NCBI GenBank assembly: GCA_017429525.1
Contig: JAFROT010000020.1
Location: forward strand, 1 to 64,000
From: Bacteroidaceae bacterium
GTDB lineage: Bacteria > Bacteroidota > Bacteroidia > Bacteroidales > Bacteroidaceae
Length of the DNA: 64,000 nucleotides
Reading direction: 5' to 3'
The translations under genes were made by a program, and so were the position numbers. Below the pieces are notes generated by a model that was given only the letters and a program-made list of their open reading frames with translations, was not told the DNA's origin and did no database searches. This document shows positions 45,219-55,014 of this stretch, piece after piece; the stretch's first letter is position 1, and each line of letters begins with the position of its first letter.

Positions 45219-45986
45219 TCAGTCTTCTGGATCATAAGAGCCCTCGGCAGGAGGATTGTATTCGGTGGTGAGGCGGCTGTTGATGACCTCGTATACCTTT
45301 TGCATTGTAGCGCGTTCGCCATCAGGCCCTTGCCCGACTGAGGTGACGGCAGGATGTATGACCAACGAGAGCGGATGCCACGTGACGAAGTTGAAGCCAC
45401 GCGAACGTGGCAACACCTCGAACGAACCGTTGATGGTCAGCGGCAACAACGGAAGTTGTAGTTCGTCGGCCAGTTGGAAAGCTCCGCGCTTGAAGCGGCG
45501 CATGCGCCCGTCCCAAGTGCGAGCGCCCTCGGGAAAGATGACCAACGAGATGCCATCCTTCAGGATAGCGCGAGCGCAGTCGTGTGTCTCCTTCATCTTC
45601 TTGGGACCTCCTTTCTGGTCGACGAAGATGAAGCCAGCGCTCTCGCAAGCCCGTCCCACGAGGGGCATCTGCCGTAGTTCCTGCTTCAGCATCCACTTGA
45701 AATGGCGGTTGAGGAAGCCATAGATGAGAAAGATGTCAAAAGCGCCCTGATGGTTGGGTACAATCACGTAGCTCTGCCGTGGATCCATGTTCTCGCGACC
45801 TTCGACGTGTACGGGCAGCAACAACAACCGGATGAAGAGTCGCGACCACCACTTGCCGGGATAATAGCTCCACCATGGGGCGTTCAGCAAAGCACAGCCC
45901 AAGATGGTCGCCAGCGCTGTCAGGATCGTGATGACCAGCAGCAGGGGCGAGATGAGCAGTTGGTAGAGGCGATAGAGCAGGCTCAT
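45219..45986 (-). CDS. plsC: 1-acyl-sn-glycerol-3-phosphate acyltransferase (PlsC family)
   Basis: A 255-aa membrane-bound acyltransferase making phosphatidate. The HX4D motif is in VPNHQGAFDIF, and the glycerol-phosphate-binding block is FPEGARTWDGRM. One or two N-terminal hydrophobic helices anchor it. It overlaps the upstream gene of the same strand by 4 bases, in an operon with a small membrane protein and a DivIC-like protein. Confidence 0.9.
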   Translation of the reverse strand: MSLLYRLYQLLISPLLLVITILTALATILGCALLNAPWWSYYPGKWWSRLFIRLLLLPVHVEGRENMDPRQSYVIVPNHQGAFDIFLIYGFLNRHFKWMLKQELRQMPLVGRACESAGFIFVDQKGGPKKMKETHDCARAILKDGISLVIFPEGARTWDGRMRRFKRGAFQLADELQLPLLPLTINGSFEVLPRSRGFNFVTWHPLSLVIHPAVTSVGQGPDGERATMQKVYEVINSRLTTEYNPPAEGSYDPED

Positions 45987-46372
45987 GATTTATCTTCTTT
46001 TTTCAGTTCTGCTTTTTTCAGTTCTGCAGGGATGCGGAATGCTGTGTACAACTCGAGCACGCAACCGATGGCCAGACAGACGACCCATTCGTTGCGACGG
46101 GCAAAACCGAACCGGAACGTCTGCATCGCCATGCAACAGGCTGCGCACAGGAATGCGATGAGCCCAAGCAACTGCTGGCGGCGCAGACGACGAATCGTGA
46201 AACTGCGTCCCTCGTAGCGCTGCATCATCTGCAGAGGACAGAAGATCAACGAACCAGAGATAAAGAAAACAGCAGCTGTGACAGGTCGCCACAGGTAGGC
46301 AGCAGCACCAAAGAGCATGAAGCAGGCTGCCAGCTGCTGAAGGCGGAGTAGTCGTGGAGAGAGTTCAGTCAT
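45983..46372 (-). CDS. Small integral membrane protein, unknown function
   Basis: A 129-aa protein with about four hydrophobic helices (for example QLAACFMLFGAAAYLW and LIAFLCAACCMAMQTF) and a charged tail containing a repeated AELKK/ELKK unit coded by a duplicated TTTTTTCAGTTCTGC. I do not recognise a named family. It overlaps PlsC by 4 bases and the DivIC-like gene by 8, so the three are translationally coupled. Confidence 0.7.
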   Translation of the reverse strand: MTELSPRLLRLQQLAACFMLFGAAAYLWRPVTAAVFFISGSLIFCPLQMMQRYEGRSFTIRRLRRQQLLGLIAFLCAACCMAMQTFRFGFARRNEWVVCLAIGCVLELYTAFRIPAELKKAELKKEDKS

Positions 46373-46844
46373 GAGTCTGGGGCTTTGAAGTCGTTTCGGC
46401 AGGGACTGTAGCAGGAACTTCCTCTGTGGCTGTCAGCGCTGTACTGTCGGTGCTGCGGGCATTGGTGTCGGGAACGGCAGTTGCCGCGGGAGCCTTGGCG
46501 ACAGGAGCCTTCTGCTCAGGAACCGTCGTTTCCACATAACCGTCGCCTGGATTCACAAAGACGAAGACATCTTCGTTGTCACGCTTCATCCGATAGCGCT
46601 CACGAGCCATCTTCTCCACCATTTCGCGTGAGCTCTCGAGCGCTTGCAACTGTGCCTTCTCCTCGTCATACTGTTGTTGGTATTTGGCAATCTCGCGTTT
46701 CAGATTGCTGATCTCCACCCGTCGCTCATAGCGTGACCAGAGGCTATTCTCGTCGAGCACACCAAGGATGAGCAGGAAAATCAACAGTGCTGCCCAGTAC
46801 TTGTAGCGACGAACGTAGTTCCAAAACGTAATTAGTCGTCCCAT
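46365..46844 (-). CDS. FtsB/DivIC-family septum formation initiator
   Basis: A 159-aa single-pass membrane protein. A short cytoplasmic N-terminus is followed by a helix (YWAALLIFLLILGVL), then a coiled coil (RRVEISNLKREIAKYQQQYDEEK) and the family-typical EKMARERYRMKRDNEDVFVF. The last about 55 residues are Ala/Pro/Thr-rich and probably disordered. By family it stabilises the FtsL/FtsQ division complex. A weak -7-like TATCTTCG lies on the minus strand at 46895-46902. Confidence 0.82.
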   Translation of the reverse strand: MGRLITFWNYVRRYKYWAALLIFLLILGVLDENSLWSRYERRVEISNLKREIAKYQQQYDEEKAQLQALESSREMVEKMARERYRMKRDNEDVFVFVNPGDGYVETTVPEQKAPVAKAPAATAVPDTNARSTDSTALTATEEVPATVPAETTSKPQTHD

Positions 46845-46976
46845 AGTCGTTCTTTATTTCCTTATTTCCTTTGTTTATTTCTGCTTTTATGCCGCGAAGA
46901 TAGCACTAAATTGTGAAATACGTATCACGATTGAATATTTTTCCGTCCCGGAAGCGCTCCTTTTAGACTTTTTTTG

Positions 46977-46984
46977 TAATTTTG
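46977..46984 (+). promoter_or_regulatory. Putative -7 box (TAATTTTG) for dnaX
   Basis: TAATTTTG matches TAnnTTTG, 71 bases before the dnaX start. Confidence 0.45.
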
Positions 46985-47055
46985 GCGGCGAAAAAGGCTT
47001 TTAATGCCTCTCATAAAGGACAACGACAACGCTAATAACGCCCAACAACATCATC

Positions 47056-48909
47056 ATGTCTGAATATATTGTTTCTGCGCGCAAGTACCGCCCGATGACG
47101 TTCAGCAGTGTGGTCGGACAGTCGTCTATCGCCACCACCCTGAAGAATGCTATCCACAGCGGAAAGCTTGCTCACGCCTACCTCTTCTGCGGGCCGCGTG
47201 GTGTCGGCAAGACTACTTGTGCTCGCATTTTTGCCAAGACCATCAACTGCTTGAATCCGCGTGAGGACGGCGAGGCCTGCGACGCATGCGAGTCTTGCCT
47301 CTCGTTCAACGAACAGCGTTCGCTTAATATCCACGAACTCGACGCGGCCTCCAACAATTCGGTCGACGACATCCGCAACCTCATCGACCAAGTGCGTATC
47401 CCGCCTCAGATTGGTAAGTACAAGGTCTTCATCATTGATGAGGTACACATGCTCTCGACGGCAGCTTTCAACGCGTTCCTCAAGACGCTTGAGGAGCCGC
47501 CTGCCCATGCGGTCTTTATCCTTGCTACCACCGAGAAACACAAGATCCTGCCGACCATTCTCTCGCGTTGTCAGATCTATGATTTCCAGCGTATGACCAT
47601 TGAGAATACCGTGGCGCATCTGGCTCATGTGGCAGAACAGGAGGGCTACACCTATGAGCCCGCTGCTCTCAACGTGATTGCCCAGAAGGCCGACGGCGGC
47701 ATGCGCGATGCACTCTCCATCTTCGACCAAGTGGTCAGCTACACTGGTGGAAATATTACGTATCAGCAGGTGATAGAGAACCTGAATGTTCTCGACTACG
47801 ACTACTATTTCCGACTCGTCGACCTGCTCCTTGAGAAGAAAATCAGCGAGAGCCTGTTGCTCTACAACGAGATCTTGGCCAAGGGTTTCGAGGGCGGTCC
47901 TTTCATCAGCGGTCTGGCCTCTCATCTGCGCGATCTGCTTGTCAGTCGCGACCCTCAGACCTCACAGTTGCTCGAAGCCAGCGACGACATCCGCAAGCGC
48001 TATGTCGACCAGGCACAGCGCTGCCGTCCACAATGGCTCTATCGTGCTATTCGCCTTTGCAACGATTGTGACCAAGCCTACCGTACTAGCCGCAACAAAC
48101 GCCTGCAAGTGGAACTCACCCTCATCGAGGCGGCACAAGCTACTGACGACGAGCCTTCTGCGGGGCGCCGCCCCGTACGTATTCTTAGACCCATCTTCAG
48201 CCTCCTGACGACAGCAGCTGCCGCCAGCGAGGCGCCTGTCGCTGCTTCTCCTGCGACAGCTTCCACTACCTCTACGACGTCGACCCTCTCCTCTGTAGCA
48301 CCCGCGAAAGCGCCCACCACTACCGCTCAGTCGCTGCAGCACGCCCAGCCCTCACAGGGGCGCCCTGATGTCACGTTACCTCCGAAGCCTGCCTCGGCAA
48401 CCGCCAAACCTCAGTTGCTGAACCTCGACAAGTTGGCTCCTTCCATAGGACATCTACGCTCCAAGAGGACTGCCACTCCTGCTCCAGCCCAGTCGGTAGC
48501 CAGTGCCACTCCAGCCAAGACTGAGCAGATAGAGGATAAACCCTTTACGCTCGAGGATGTTCTGCTGCAATGGCAGGTCTTCATCCAGCATCTGCCTCAG
48601 GCCGACACAGCGCTCGCTCAGAACATGCGCATCATGCAGCCTCGCCTCTCCGACGACAGCGAGACGACAATCCTCCTTGACATCGAGAACGAAGATATCG
48701 CTTCGATGCTAACCCCTAAATTGCCTGAACTTCAGCAATTCCTGCAGAAAGAACTTCGCAACAACCAGGTTTCCATCAACTGCCAAGTCGTCAAGCGTGA
48801 GCAGACGGCCGTCCGCAGCTACGACAAACGTCAGCAGTTACGCCATTTCTGCGAGTTGAATCCAAGTCTCATCAGTTTGGGCAAGGCTTTCAAGCTCGAG
48901 CTGACCTAA
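47056..48909 (+). CDS. dnaX: DNA polymerase III subunit gamma/tau
   Basis: A 617-aa clamp-loader ATPase. Walker A GPRGVGKTTCAR, zinc cysteines in CDACESC, the Walker B/DExx region VFIIDEVHML, and sensor ATTEKHKILPTILSRC are in the first 200 residues. Residues about 375-500 are a low-complexity Ala/Ser/Thr/Pro linker, followed by a C-terminal tau-like domain. I saw no A-rich slippery heptamer for a programmed gamma frameshift. The next gene follows after 3 bases. Confidence 0.94.
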   Translation: MSEYIVSARKYRPMTFSSVVGQSSIATTLKNAIHSGKLAHAYLFCGPRGVGKTTCARIFAKTINCLNPREDGEACDACESCLSFNEQRSLNIHELDAASNNSVDDIRNLIDQVRIPPQIGKYKVFIIDEVHMLSTAAFNAFLKTLEEPPAHAVFILATTEKHKILPTILSRCQIYDFQRMTIENTVAHLAHVAEQEGYTYEPAALNVIAQKADGGMRDALSIFDQVVSYTGGNITYQQVIENLNVLDYDYYFRLVDLLLEKKISESLLLYNEILAKGFEGGPFISGLASHLRDLLVSRDPQTSQLLEASDDIRKRYVDQAQRCRPQWLYRAIRLCNDCDQAYRTSRNKRLQVELTLIEAAQATDDEPSAGRRPVRILRPIFSLLTTAAAASEAPVAASPATASTTSTTSTLSSVAPAKAPTTTAQSLQHAQPSQGRPDVTLPPKPASATAKPQLLNLDKLAPSIGHLRSKRTATPAPAQSVASATPAKTEQIEDKPFTLEDVLLQWQVFIQHLPQADTALAQNMRIMQPRLSDDSETTILLDIENEDIASMLTPKLPELQQFLQKELRNNQVSINCQVVKREQTAVRSYDKRQQLRHFCELNPSLISLGKAFKLELT

Positions 48910-48912
48910 CCG

Positions 48913-49233
48913 ATGATCATCACTAATCGTTTTATCCCCTTCGGCACGTTTCTTGCCATCAATCTCTTCGGGCTCATCTTCGTCCGCAAGGGGCAGAAAC
49001 TCACGGAGGTTGATTTGAGGCACGAGCGCATTCACACTCGTCAGATGCGTGAGCTGCTCTACGTCCCCTTCTACATGATTTATTTGATGGAGTGGCTTGT
49101 CCGACTTATTCAGTATCGCCATTTCATGCGTGCCTATCTCTCCATCTCCTTCGAGCGCGAAGCCTATGCCCATCAGTTTGAGTCCGACTACCTCCAGCAG
49201 CGCCGTCATTATGCTTGGCTCCGCTATCTCTGA
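48913..49233 (+). CDS. Small membrane protein with an HExxH motif
   Basis: A 106-aa protein. A hydrophobic N-terminus (FIPFGTFLAINLFGLIFV) is followed by LRHERIHTRQMRELLYVPFY, whose HERIH fits the HExxH zinc signature. After a second helix comes SFEREAYAHQ, which could supply a third Glu/His ligand. The layout resembles a stripped-down membrane gluzincin (for example the core of M48/M56 peptidases), but proteolysis is only an inference. It starts 3 bases after dnaX and is probably co-transcribed. Confidence 0.7.
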   Translation: MIITNRFIPFGTFLAINLFGLIFVRKGQKLTEVDLRHERIHTRQMRELLYVPFYMIYLMEWLVRLIQYRHFMRAYLSISFEREAYAHQFESDYLQQRRHYAWLRYL

Positions 49234-49346
49234 CGTCGCTCTGGCTGCTTTCTTGTCTTGAAAGAATTTTTGGTATAGAAATGTAGAGTCGTTTGTGACT
49301 CTGCTATCCGGACGTGAAGATTTCCCTGCCGCAGAAATAAGCTTGA

Positions 49347-51023
49347 TCAGAAAGGAGCAGGCAGTTCAAAATGCAGTTGTTCGCCTGTCACTGGATGGCG
49401 CAGGGAAAGTGCCTCGGCGTGCAGGCAGAGGCGGTCGCCCACGTGTCCATAGAGGCGGTCGCCCACGATGGGATGGCCCAGCCCGTCGGGCGAGGCTGAA
49501 TGCACGCGCAGTTGATGGGTCCGGCCCGTTCGGGGGAAGAAGGCTATTCGCGTCACGGGCTGTCCGTCTCGTTCTTCGTGGCCGAGCACTACGTAGTCAG
49601 TAATGGCTTCCTTGCCATGAGCCGTGTCGGTCTTTCGGCGAGGCAGTTGCTCGAGGTCGGGAGCGATGGGAATGTTGATGGTTCCAGAAGTGTTGATGCT
49701 ACCTTCCAGCAAAGCAATGTATCGCTTACTGACTTCTCGCCGTTCAAACTGCAGGCTCAGCGCACGATGGGTGGCTGCGTCCTTGGCTACGACCATCAAC
49801 CCCGACGTGTCCATGTCTAATCGGTGCACAATCACGCTGCCTTCAATGTCCGGCCACAAGCGATGGGCGGCATCGAAGACGCTGGCCTGATCGCTCTTGC
49901 CGGGTATGCTCACCCAACCAGCAGGTTTCTCGATGACGGCCAGGTATTTGTCCTCCCACGCGACGCGTATGGGCGAGTTGGCCTTATCGTAGTGCTCGGC
50001 GGGGTCGGGCTCTACGTTCAGCCCTTCTAGCATGTGTGTCAGAATGGGGCGGCATTTGCTGTGGCAAGCAGGGAAGAATGCTCCTGGCTGATGGTAGTGG
50101 TCGGGCGACGAAGGTCCCCACCAGAACTCTGCCATAGCCACGGGGCGAAGCCCAAGGGCATAGGCGGCTTGAAGCAATTTGGGCGCGCAACATTCGCCGG
50201 CGCCGCTTGGGATTCGGCGAGCGGGAAACAGGTCATGAAGGCTGCGTCGCTCTCCTCGTCCATTCAGGAAGTTGAACTGGTCGAAAAGCCATTGCTGGAG
50301 GGCTTCGCTGCGACGCTTGCGTTCTTCTGAGAGGTTGCGCAGCTGGCCATTGTGAGCTGCCAGCAATTCTTCTGCGGCAACTATTTCTTCCTTGTGCAAT
50401 TGCTTGGCTCGTTGTATGTCGGCTTTCTGATGCTGGCTTTCGCGGATGATTGCCTCGTGCCACTGTTTGTTCTCGCTGGTCGATGGAAGGTGCTGTTCGA
50501 GCGCTGAGCGCAACTGCTCGCGACGCGCTTTGCCTTCTGCATACGTCTGCTTTGCCTCTGCTATGGCTGCTTCACGCTCGCTGCGCAGCTGTGCTAACTG
50601 CGCCTTTAGCCTCTGAATCTCAGCGTCTGTGCGCAGCGCCTCAAAGTGAGCATTGAGTTCGCTGATGGATGCCTGTTCCTTTTGGAAATGACTCTCTGGG
50701 TCGAGGTAATCCACTACCGGTGGCACGAACCACGGATGGTCGTAGCAGCCAAATAATTGTCCTGAATAAGCAGCCATAAAAGCAAGCCCCGACTTGCTTG
50801 TAGAAGGGGCTGAAAGCATGGCGTCGGAAGCGACTTCAACGACAATCACGCCGTACATCTTTCCCTCGTCGACTCCCATTCCTTGCAAGTGTGTCTGCAC
50901 TACAGCCGCAGCTTGGATGCACAGCGGATGTGGAGTATAGCGGAACGGAAACGTGAACGCATCGGGCAGAGCCGAGTCGCCGCGTTCGAGAGGGTGAAGA
51001 TATGAAGGCGCTGAGGCTGACAA
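49347..51023 (-). CDS. RluA-family pseudouridine synthase with long N-terminal extension
   Basis: A 558-aa protein. The C-terminal about 210 residues are a typical RluA-type synthase with catalytic Asp in VHRLDMDTSGLMVVAKD, PAGWVSIPGK and GRTHQLRVH. The N-terminal about 340 residues are not part of the enzyme core. They hold SGLAFMAAYSGQLFGCYDH, a long coiled coil with QLAQLRSEREAAIAEA, and a segment containing GECCAPKLLQAAYALGLRPV. The extension may bind another rRNA element or a partner. Confidence 0.88.
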   Translation of the reverse strand: MSASAPSYLHPLERGDSALPDAFTFPFRYTPHPLCIQAAAVVQTHLQGMGVDEGKMYGVIVVEVASDAMLSAPSTSKSGLAFMAAYSGQLFGCYDHPWFVPPVVDYLDPESHFQKEQASISELNAHFEALRTDAEIQRLKAQLAQLRSEREAAIAEAKQTYAEGKARREQLRSALEQHLPSTSENKQWHEAIIRESQHQKADIQRAKQLHKEEIVAAEELLAAHNGQLRNLSEERKRRSEALQQWLFDQFNFLNGRGERRSLHDLFPARRIPSGAGECCAPKLLQAAYALGLRPVAMAEFWWGPSSPDHYHQPGAFFPACHSKCRPILTHMLEGLNVEPDPAEHYDKANSPIRVAWEDKYLAVIEKPAGWVSIPGKSDQASVFDAAHRLWPDIEGSVIVHRLDMDTSGLMVVAKDAATHRALSLQFERREVSKRYIALLEGSINTSGTINIPIAPDLEQLPRRKTDTAHGKEAITDYVVLGHEERDGQPVTRIAFFPRTGRTHQLRVHSASPDGLGHPIVGDRLYGHVGDRLCLHAEALSLRHPVTGEQLHFELPAPF

Positions 51024-51113
51024 AGCGGTCCTAATGAATGAGGGTTGGAGAGAGTATAGACGTATAGGCCTTAGCGTATATACGCGAAGGGCTTAAGATA
51101 TGTACGCGTCGAA

Positions 51114-51205
51114 CTTCACGACTGGTCGCGTTGGTCTTCACGTCTGGTCGCGTTGGTCTTCACGACTGGTCGCGTTGATCTTCACGTCTGGTCGCGTAGG
51201 GCTAT
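51114..51205 (+). repeat. 22-bp tandem repeat array (four units) between ilvD and the RluA gene
   Basis: Head-to-tail units CTTCACG(A/T)CTGGTCGCGTTGGT share CACGNNTGGTCGCG with the array at 36827-36933. The array lies just after the ilvD stop (minus strand) and before the RluA start; the last unit runs into GTAGGGCT. Confidence 0.85.
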
Positions 51206-51231
51206 TCGTCCTTTCGTGTCAGTCAACTTTT

Positions 51232-53046
51232 TCAGTCAATCAGACGTACGCCACCTTTGTCGGCCGACGAGACACTCTGGGCATAGGCGCGCAGGCTCTT
51301 CGAGACCATGCGCTGACGGCGCAGGGGCTGCTGCGGGCGAGCCGCCAGTTCTTCGTCGCTCAGCCGTACGTTGATACTGCGGTTGGGGATGTCAATGTCG
51401 ATGATGTCGCCGTCGATGATCTTACCGATGTTTCCGCCGCTGGCAGCTTCCGGTGAGATATGACCGATCGAAAGGCCGCTGGTACCTCCGCTGAAACGAC
51501 CGTCGGTGATGAGGGCACATTCCTTGCCCATGTGCATGCTCTTGATGTAGGAAGTGGGGTAGAGCATCTCCTGCATGCCGGGTCCGCCCTTCGGCCCTTC
51601 GTGAGTGATGACGACGACGTCGCCCTTCTTGACCTTGCCGCCGAGGATGCCCTCGCAGGCATCTTCTTGGGAATCGAAGACGACGGCGGGCCCCGAGAAT
51701 TTCCAGATGCTTTCGTCGACGCCTGCCGTCTTGACGACGCAGCCGTCCTGGGCTATATTGCCGAAGAGAACAGCCATTCCACCATCTTTCGTGTAGGCGT
51801 GTTCGATGTCGCGGATGCAGCCTGTGGCGCGGTCCGTGTCAAAGGCTTCGTAGTAGGTTTCCTGTGCGCCTAACTCGTTGCAGAAGCGGCCTGCAGGTGC
51901 TGATAGATAAAGCTTGGTGTCTAATTCTTCCTCGCTCTGTTCCTGGCAGGGAGCGGTGATGGAGAATCTCTCGATGTCCTCGGCCAGCGTCTTTCCGTTG
52001 ACGCGCTTCACGCTGGTGTCGATGAGTCCGCCTTTGGCCAATTCGCCCATTAGCGACAAGACTCCGCCCGCACGTCCGAATTCCTGCACGCTGTACTTCT
52101 GGCTGTTGGGCGCTAACTTGCAGAGGAATGGCGTCTTGCGCGAGAGCGCGTCGATATCTTTCATCGTGAAGTCGACGCCCGCCTCTTGCGCTACGGCCAG
52201 CAGATGAAGCACCGTGTTGGTGCTGGCGCCCATGGCGATGTCGACGGTCATCGCGTTGAGGAAGGCCGTGCGCGTGGCTATCGAGCGGGGCAGCACGCTA
52301 TCGTCGCCGTCGACGTAGTAGGCCAGCGCGTTCTTGACAATCTGTCGAGCTGCCTGCTGCATCAGTCGGATGCGGTTCTTGTGCGTAGCCAGAATCGTGC
52401 CGTTGCCAGGCAGAGAGAGGCCGATGGCCTCCGTCAGGTTGTTCATCGAGTTGGCCGTGAACATACCCGAGCAGCATCCGCAACCTGGGCAGGCGCGGTT
52501 CTCCACCTCGGCCAGCTCGTCGTCCGAGACGGTCGGGTCGGCGCCCTTCACCATGGCCGCAATGAGGTCCAGGTTCTCGCCTTTGTACTTGCCGGCTTCC
52601 ATCGGGCCGCCCGAGACGAAGACGGCTGGGATGTTCAGTCGCATCGCGGCCATGAGCATACCCGGCGTGATCTTGTCGCAATTTGAGATGCAGATCATCG
52701 CATCGGCCTTGTGTGCGTTGACCATATATTCGACCGAGTCGGCAATGATGTCGCGCGAAGGCAGCGAGTAGAGCATGCCGTCGTGGCCCATGGCGATGCC
52801 GTCGTCGATGGCAATCGTGTTGAACTCAGCCGCATAGCAACCGAGGCGTTCAATCTCGCGCTTGACGATTTGGCCAGCCTCGTGCAGATGAGTGTGGCCA
52901 GGCACGAACTGCGTGAAACTATTGACGATGGCGATGATGGGCTTGCCGAATTGCTCTCTCTTCATGCCGTTGGCCACCCACAGGGCGCGGGCTCCCGCCA
53001 TACGGCGACCTTCTGTGCAGACTGCGCTGCGTAATTGATGTCTCAT
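51232..53046 (-). CDS. ilvD: Dihydroxy-acid dehydratase
   Basis: A 604-aa Fe-S dehydratase of isoleucine/valine synthesis. Cysteines of the cluster are in [13 protein letters not shown] and [20 protein letters not shown]. The start at 53046 ([18 protein letters not shown]) matches the family N-terminus; an upstream in-frame Met at 53079 adds an unlikely 11 residues and overlaps the promoter box. Confidence 0.95.
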   Translation of the reverse strand: MRHQLRSAVCTEGRRMAGARALWVANGMKREQFGKPIIAIVNSFTQFVPGHTHLHEAGQIVKREIERLGCYAAEFNTIAIDDGIAMGHDGMLYSLPSRDIIADSVEYMVNAHKADAMICISNCDKITPGMLMAAMRLNIPAVFVSGGPMEAGKYKGENLDLIAAMVKGADPTVSDDELAEVENRACPGCGCCSGMFTANSMNNLTEAIGLSLPGNGTILATHKNRIRLMQQAARQIVKNALAYYVDGDDSVLPRSIATRTAFLNAMTVDIAMGASTNTVLHLLAVAQEAGVDFTMKDIDALSRKTPFLCKLAPNSQKYSVQEFGRAGGVLSLMGELAKGGLIDTSVKRVNGKTLAEDIERFSITAPCQEQSEEELDTKLYLSAPAGRFCNELGAQETYYEAFDTDRATGCIRDIEHAYTKDGGMAVLFGNIAQDGCVVKTAGVDESIWKFSGPAVVFDSQEDACEGILGGKVKKGDVVVITHEGPKGGPGMQEMLYPTSYIKSMHMGKECALITDGRFSGGTSGLSIGHISPEAASGGNIGKIIDGDIIDIDIPNRSINVRLSDEELAARPQQPLRRQRMVSKSLRAYAQSVSSADKGGVRLID

Positions 53047-53076
53047 TCTTGTATACGTGATTAATGATTTTCGGCG

Positions 53077-53084
53077 CAAAAGTA
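53077..53084 (-). promoter_or_regulatory. Putative -7 box (TACTTTTG, minus) for ilvD
   Basis: CAAAAGTA on the plus strand reads TACTTTTG on the minus strand, 30 bases before the ilvD start at 53046. Confidence 0.5.
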
Positions 53085-53147
53085 CACCAAAACGTTCTCA
53101 AATGCAAATTTATGCCTTATTTTCATACGAAGATGAAGAAAAAAGCG

Positions 53148-53155
53148 TAACTTTG
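53148..53155 (+). promoter_or_regulatory. Putative -7 box (TAACTTTG) for the FKBP gene
   Basis: TAACTTTG lies 54 bases before the ATG at 53210, divergent from the ilvD box. Confidence 0.5.
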
Positions 53156-53209
53156 CCCCGAATTAGAAACAGCGTGAAACTCATTAACGATTAACAACAA
53201 TCCGAAACT

Positions 53210-53773
53210 ATGTCACAGAGATATATCAAGTTGTCCTATCGAATGTTTACCAACTCGGCAGCCAGTCACAAGCTGCTCTATGAGACCGAAGTGACAAAAC
53301 CCGTGGCCTTCGTGACGGACATGGGCCTGATGATCGAAGCTTTCGAGCAGCGCGTCAGCGAGTTGCGCGATGGCGAATCGTTCGACTTCACCCTTCAGCC
53401 CGCTGAGGCCTTTGGCGAGCGCGACGAGGATCTCGTCAGGGCTGTGCCTCGTAAGGTGTTTGAGGTCCGTGGGCGCTTCATCGAAGAGGAAGTCTATCCC
53501 GGAGCCGAAGTACCGCTCATGGACAACGAAGGCAATCAGTTCCAAGGCACTATTGTCAAGGTGACCGACACCGAGGTCACCGTCGACCTCAACAACCCGC
53601 TTGCAGGCAAAGCGTTGCAGTTCACAGGCACCGTCTATGAGAACCGCGAACCGACGCTGCAGGAAATCGAGATGACGGCGCGCATTCTCAGTGGCGAATG
53701 TGGCGGTTGCGGTGGTTGCGGCGAAGGCGGCGGTTGTGGCGAAGGTGGCTGCGGCGGTTGTGGTGGTTGCTGA
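53210..53773 (+). CDS. slyD: FKBP-type peptidyl-prolyl isomerase, SlyD-like, with Cys/Gly tail
   Basis: A 187-aa SlyD-family prolyl isomerase/chaperone. The FKBP core has an insert-in-flap region; DFTLQPAEAFGERDEDLV and TVDLNNPLAGKALQFTGTV are family-typical. In place of the usual His-rich metal tail, the last 26 residues are almost entirely Gly and Cys (seven Cys in GGC/GEGGC units). The tail probably still binds metal, with a preference for soft or zinc-like ions (inference). There is no signal peptide, so it is cytoplasmic. Confidence 0.9.
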   Translation: MSQRYIKLSYRMFTNSAASHKLLYETEVTKPVAFVTDMGLMIEAFEQRVSELRDGESFDFTLQPAEAFGERDEDLVRAVPRKVFEVRGRFIEEEVYPGAEVPLMDNEGNQFQGTIVKVTDTEVTVDLNNPLAGKALQFTGTVYENREPTLQEIEMTARILSGECGGCGGCGEGGGCGEGGCGGCGGC

Positions 53774-53877
53774 TTGCAATTTACAAGTCTTTGATTGCAC
53801 TTCTCGGTTGCAAATTGAATAGTTGATGTTAGGTCAGAAATGACCGGATTTGTAATTTGACATTAGAAAAAGCAACG

Positions 53878-54978
53878 ATGAACACATTCGGAACCCTTTT
53901 CCGCCTCACCACCTTCGGCGAGAGCCACGGCGCTGCCATCGGGGGCGTCGTCGACGGTTGTCCTGCAGGCATTCCGCTCGACCTCGACTTCATTCAGACT
54001 GAGCTCGACCGCCGTCGGCCTGGACAGAGCCGACTCACTACTGCACGCAAGGAAGGCGACCGCGTGGAAATCCTCTCGGGCATCTTTGAAGGGAAGTCCA
54101 CGGGCACGCCCATCGGCTTTATTGTCCGCAATGAGAACCAGCACTCTAACGACTATGACAACCTGCGCGATGTCTTCCGCCCTTCTCATGCCGACTACAC
54201 CTATTATATGAAGTATGGCCTGCGCGACCATCGTGGCGGAGGACGCTCGTCGGCACGCGAGACCATCAGTCGCGTCGTGGGTGGCGCCATCGCTAAGCTC
54301 TGCCTCCGGCAGCTCGGCATCGACGTGAAGGCTTGGACGCAGCAGGTGGGCGACATCGCTTGCGAACGCGACTGGACCCGCCTTGACCTCTCGCTCATCG
54401 AGCAGAATGCCGTCCGCTGTCCCGACCCTGTTGTAGCCCAACGCATGGAAGAACTCATCCTCCGCGTCAAGGGCGAGGGCGATACGATTGGCGGCATCAT
54501 TGCGGGCGTCATCACGGGTTGTCCTGTAGGACTTGGTGAGCCCGTCTTCGGCAAGCTCCACGCTCAGCTCGGCGCCGCTATGCTCTCGATCAATGCTGTC
54601 AAAGGCTTTGAGTACGGCGAGGGCTTTGCTGGCGTCACGCAAAGGGGAAGCGAGCAGAACGACATATTCGTGGCCGATGGATTGAGTGCTGCAGATCAAG
54701 GCGAACTACACTTGCTAAAAACAGCATCCAACCACTCTGGTGGCATCCAAGGTGGTATCAGTAATGGCCAACCCATTCCTTTCCGCGTGGCCTTCAAGCC
54801 CGTGGCTACGCTCCTTCGCTCACAAGAGACGATAGACATTCACGGTAATCCCGTTACCATCAATCCGCGTGGCCGCCACGACCCCTGTGTCCTGCCGCGT
54901 GCGGTACCCATCGTCGAGGCTATGGCTGCGATGGTCATCCTGGATTCGTATTTGATCAACGAAACTACACAACTATAA
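53878..54978 (+). CDS. aroC: Chorismate synthase
   Basis: A 366-aa FMN-dependent enzyme converting EPSP to chorismate. [15 protein letters not shown]-type [27 protein letters not shown] and [11 protein letters not shown] are all present. The start at 53878 ([18 protein letters not shown]) is fixed by the family N-terminus; an upstream TTG would add only seven residues. Confidence 0.96.
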   Translation: MNTFGTLFRLTTFGESHGAAIGGVVDGCPAGIPLDLDFIQTELDRRRPGQSRLTTARKEGDRVEILSGIFEGKSTGTPIGFIVRNENQHSNDYDNLRDVFRPSHADYTYYMKYGLRDHRGGGRSSARETISRVVGGAIAKLCLRQLGIDVKAWTQQVGDIACERDWTRLDLSLIEQNAVRCPDPVVAQRMEELILRVKGEGDTIGGIIAGVITGCPVGLGEPVFGKLHAQLGAAMLSINAVKGFEYGEGFAGVTQRGSEQNDIFVADGLSAADQGELHLLKTASNHSGGIQGGISNGQPIPFRVAFKPVATLLRSQETIDIHGNPVTINPRGRHDPCVLPRAVPIVEAMAAMVILDSYLINETTQL

Positions 54979-55014
54979 CAAAATCTTTCGGCTAAACCGG
55001 AGAGAAAGCAAGAA

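Noticed and set aside
47056..48909. Programmed frameshift making a short gamma form of DnaX
   Set aside because: No A-rich slippery heptamer followed by a stem was seen.
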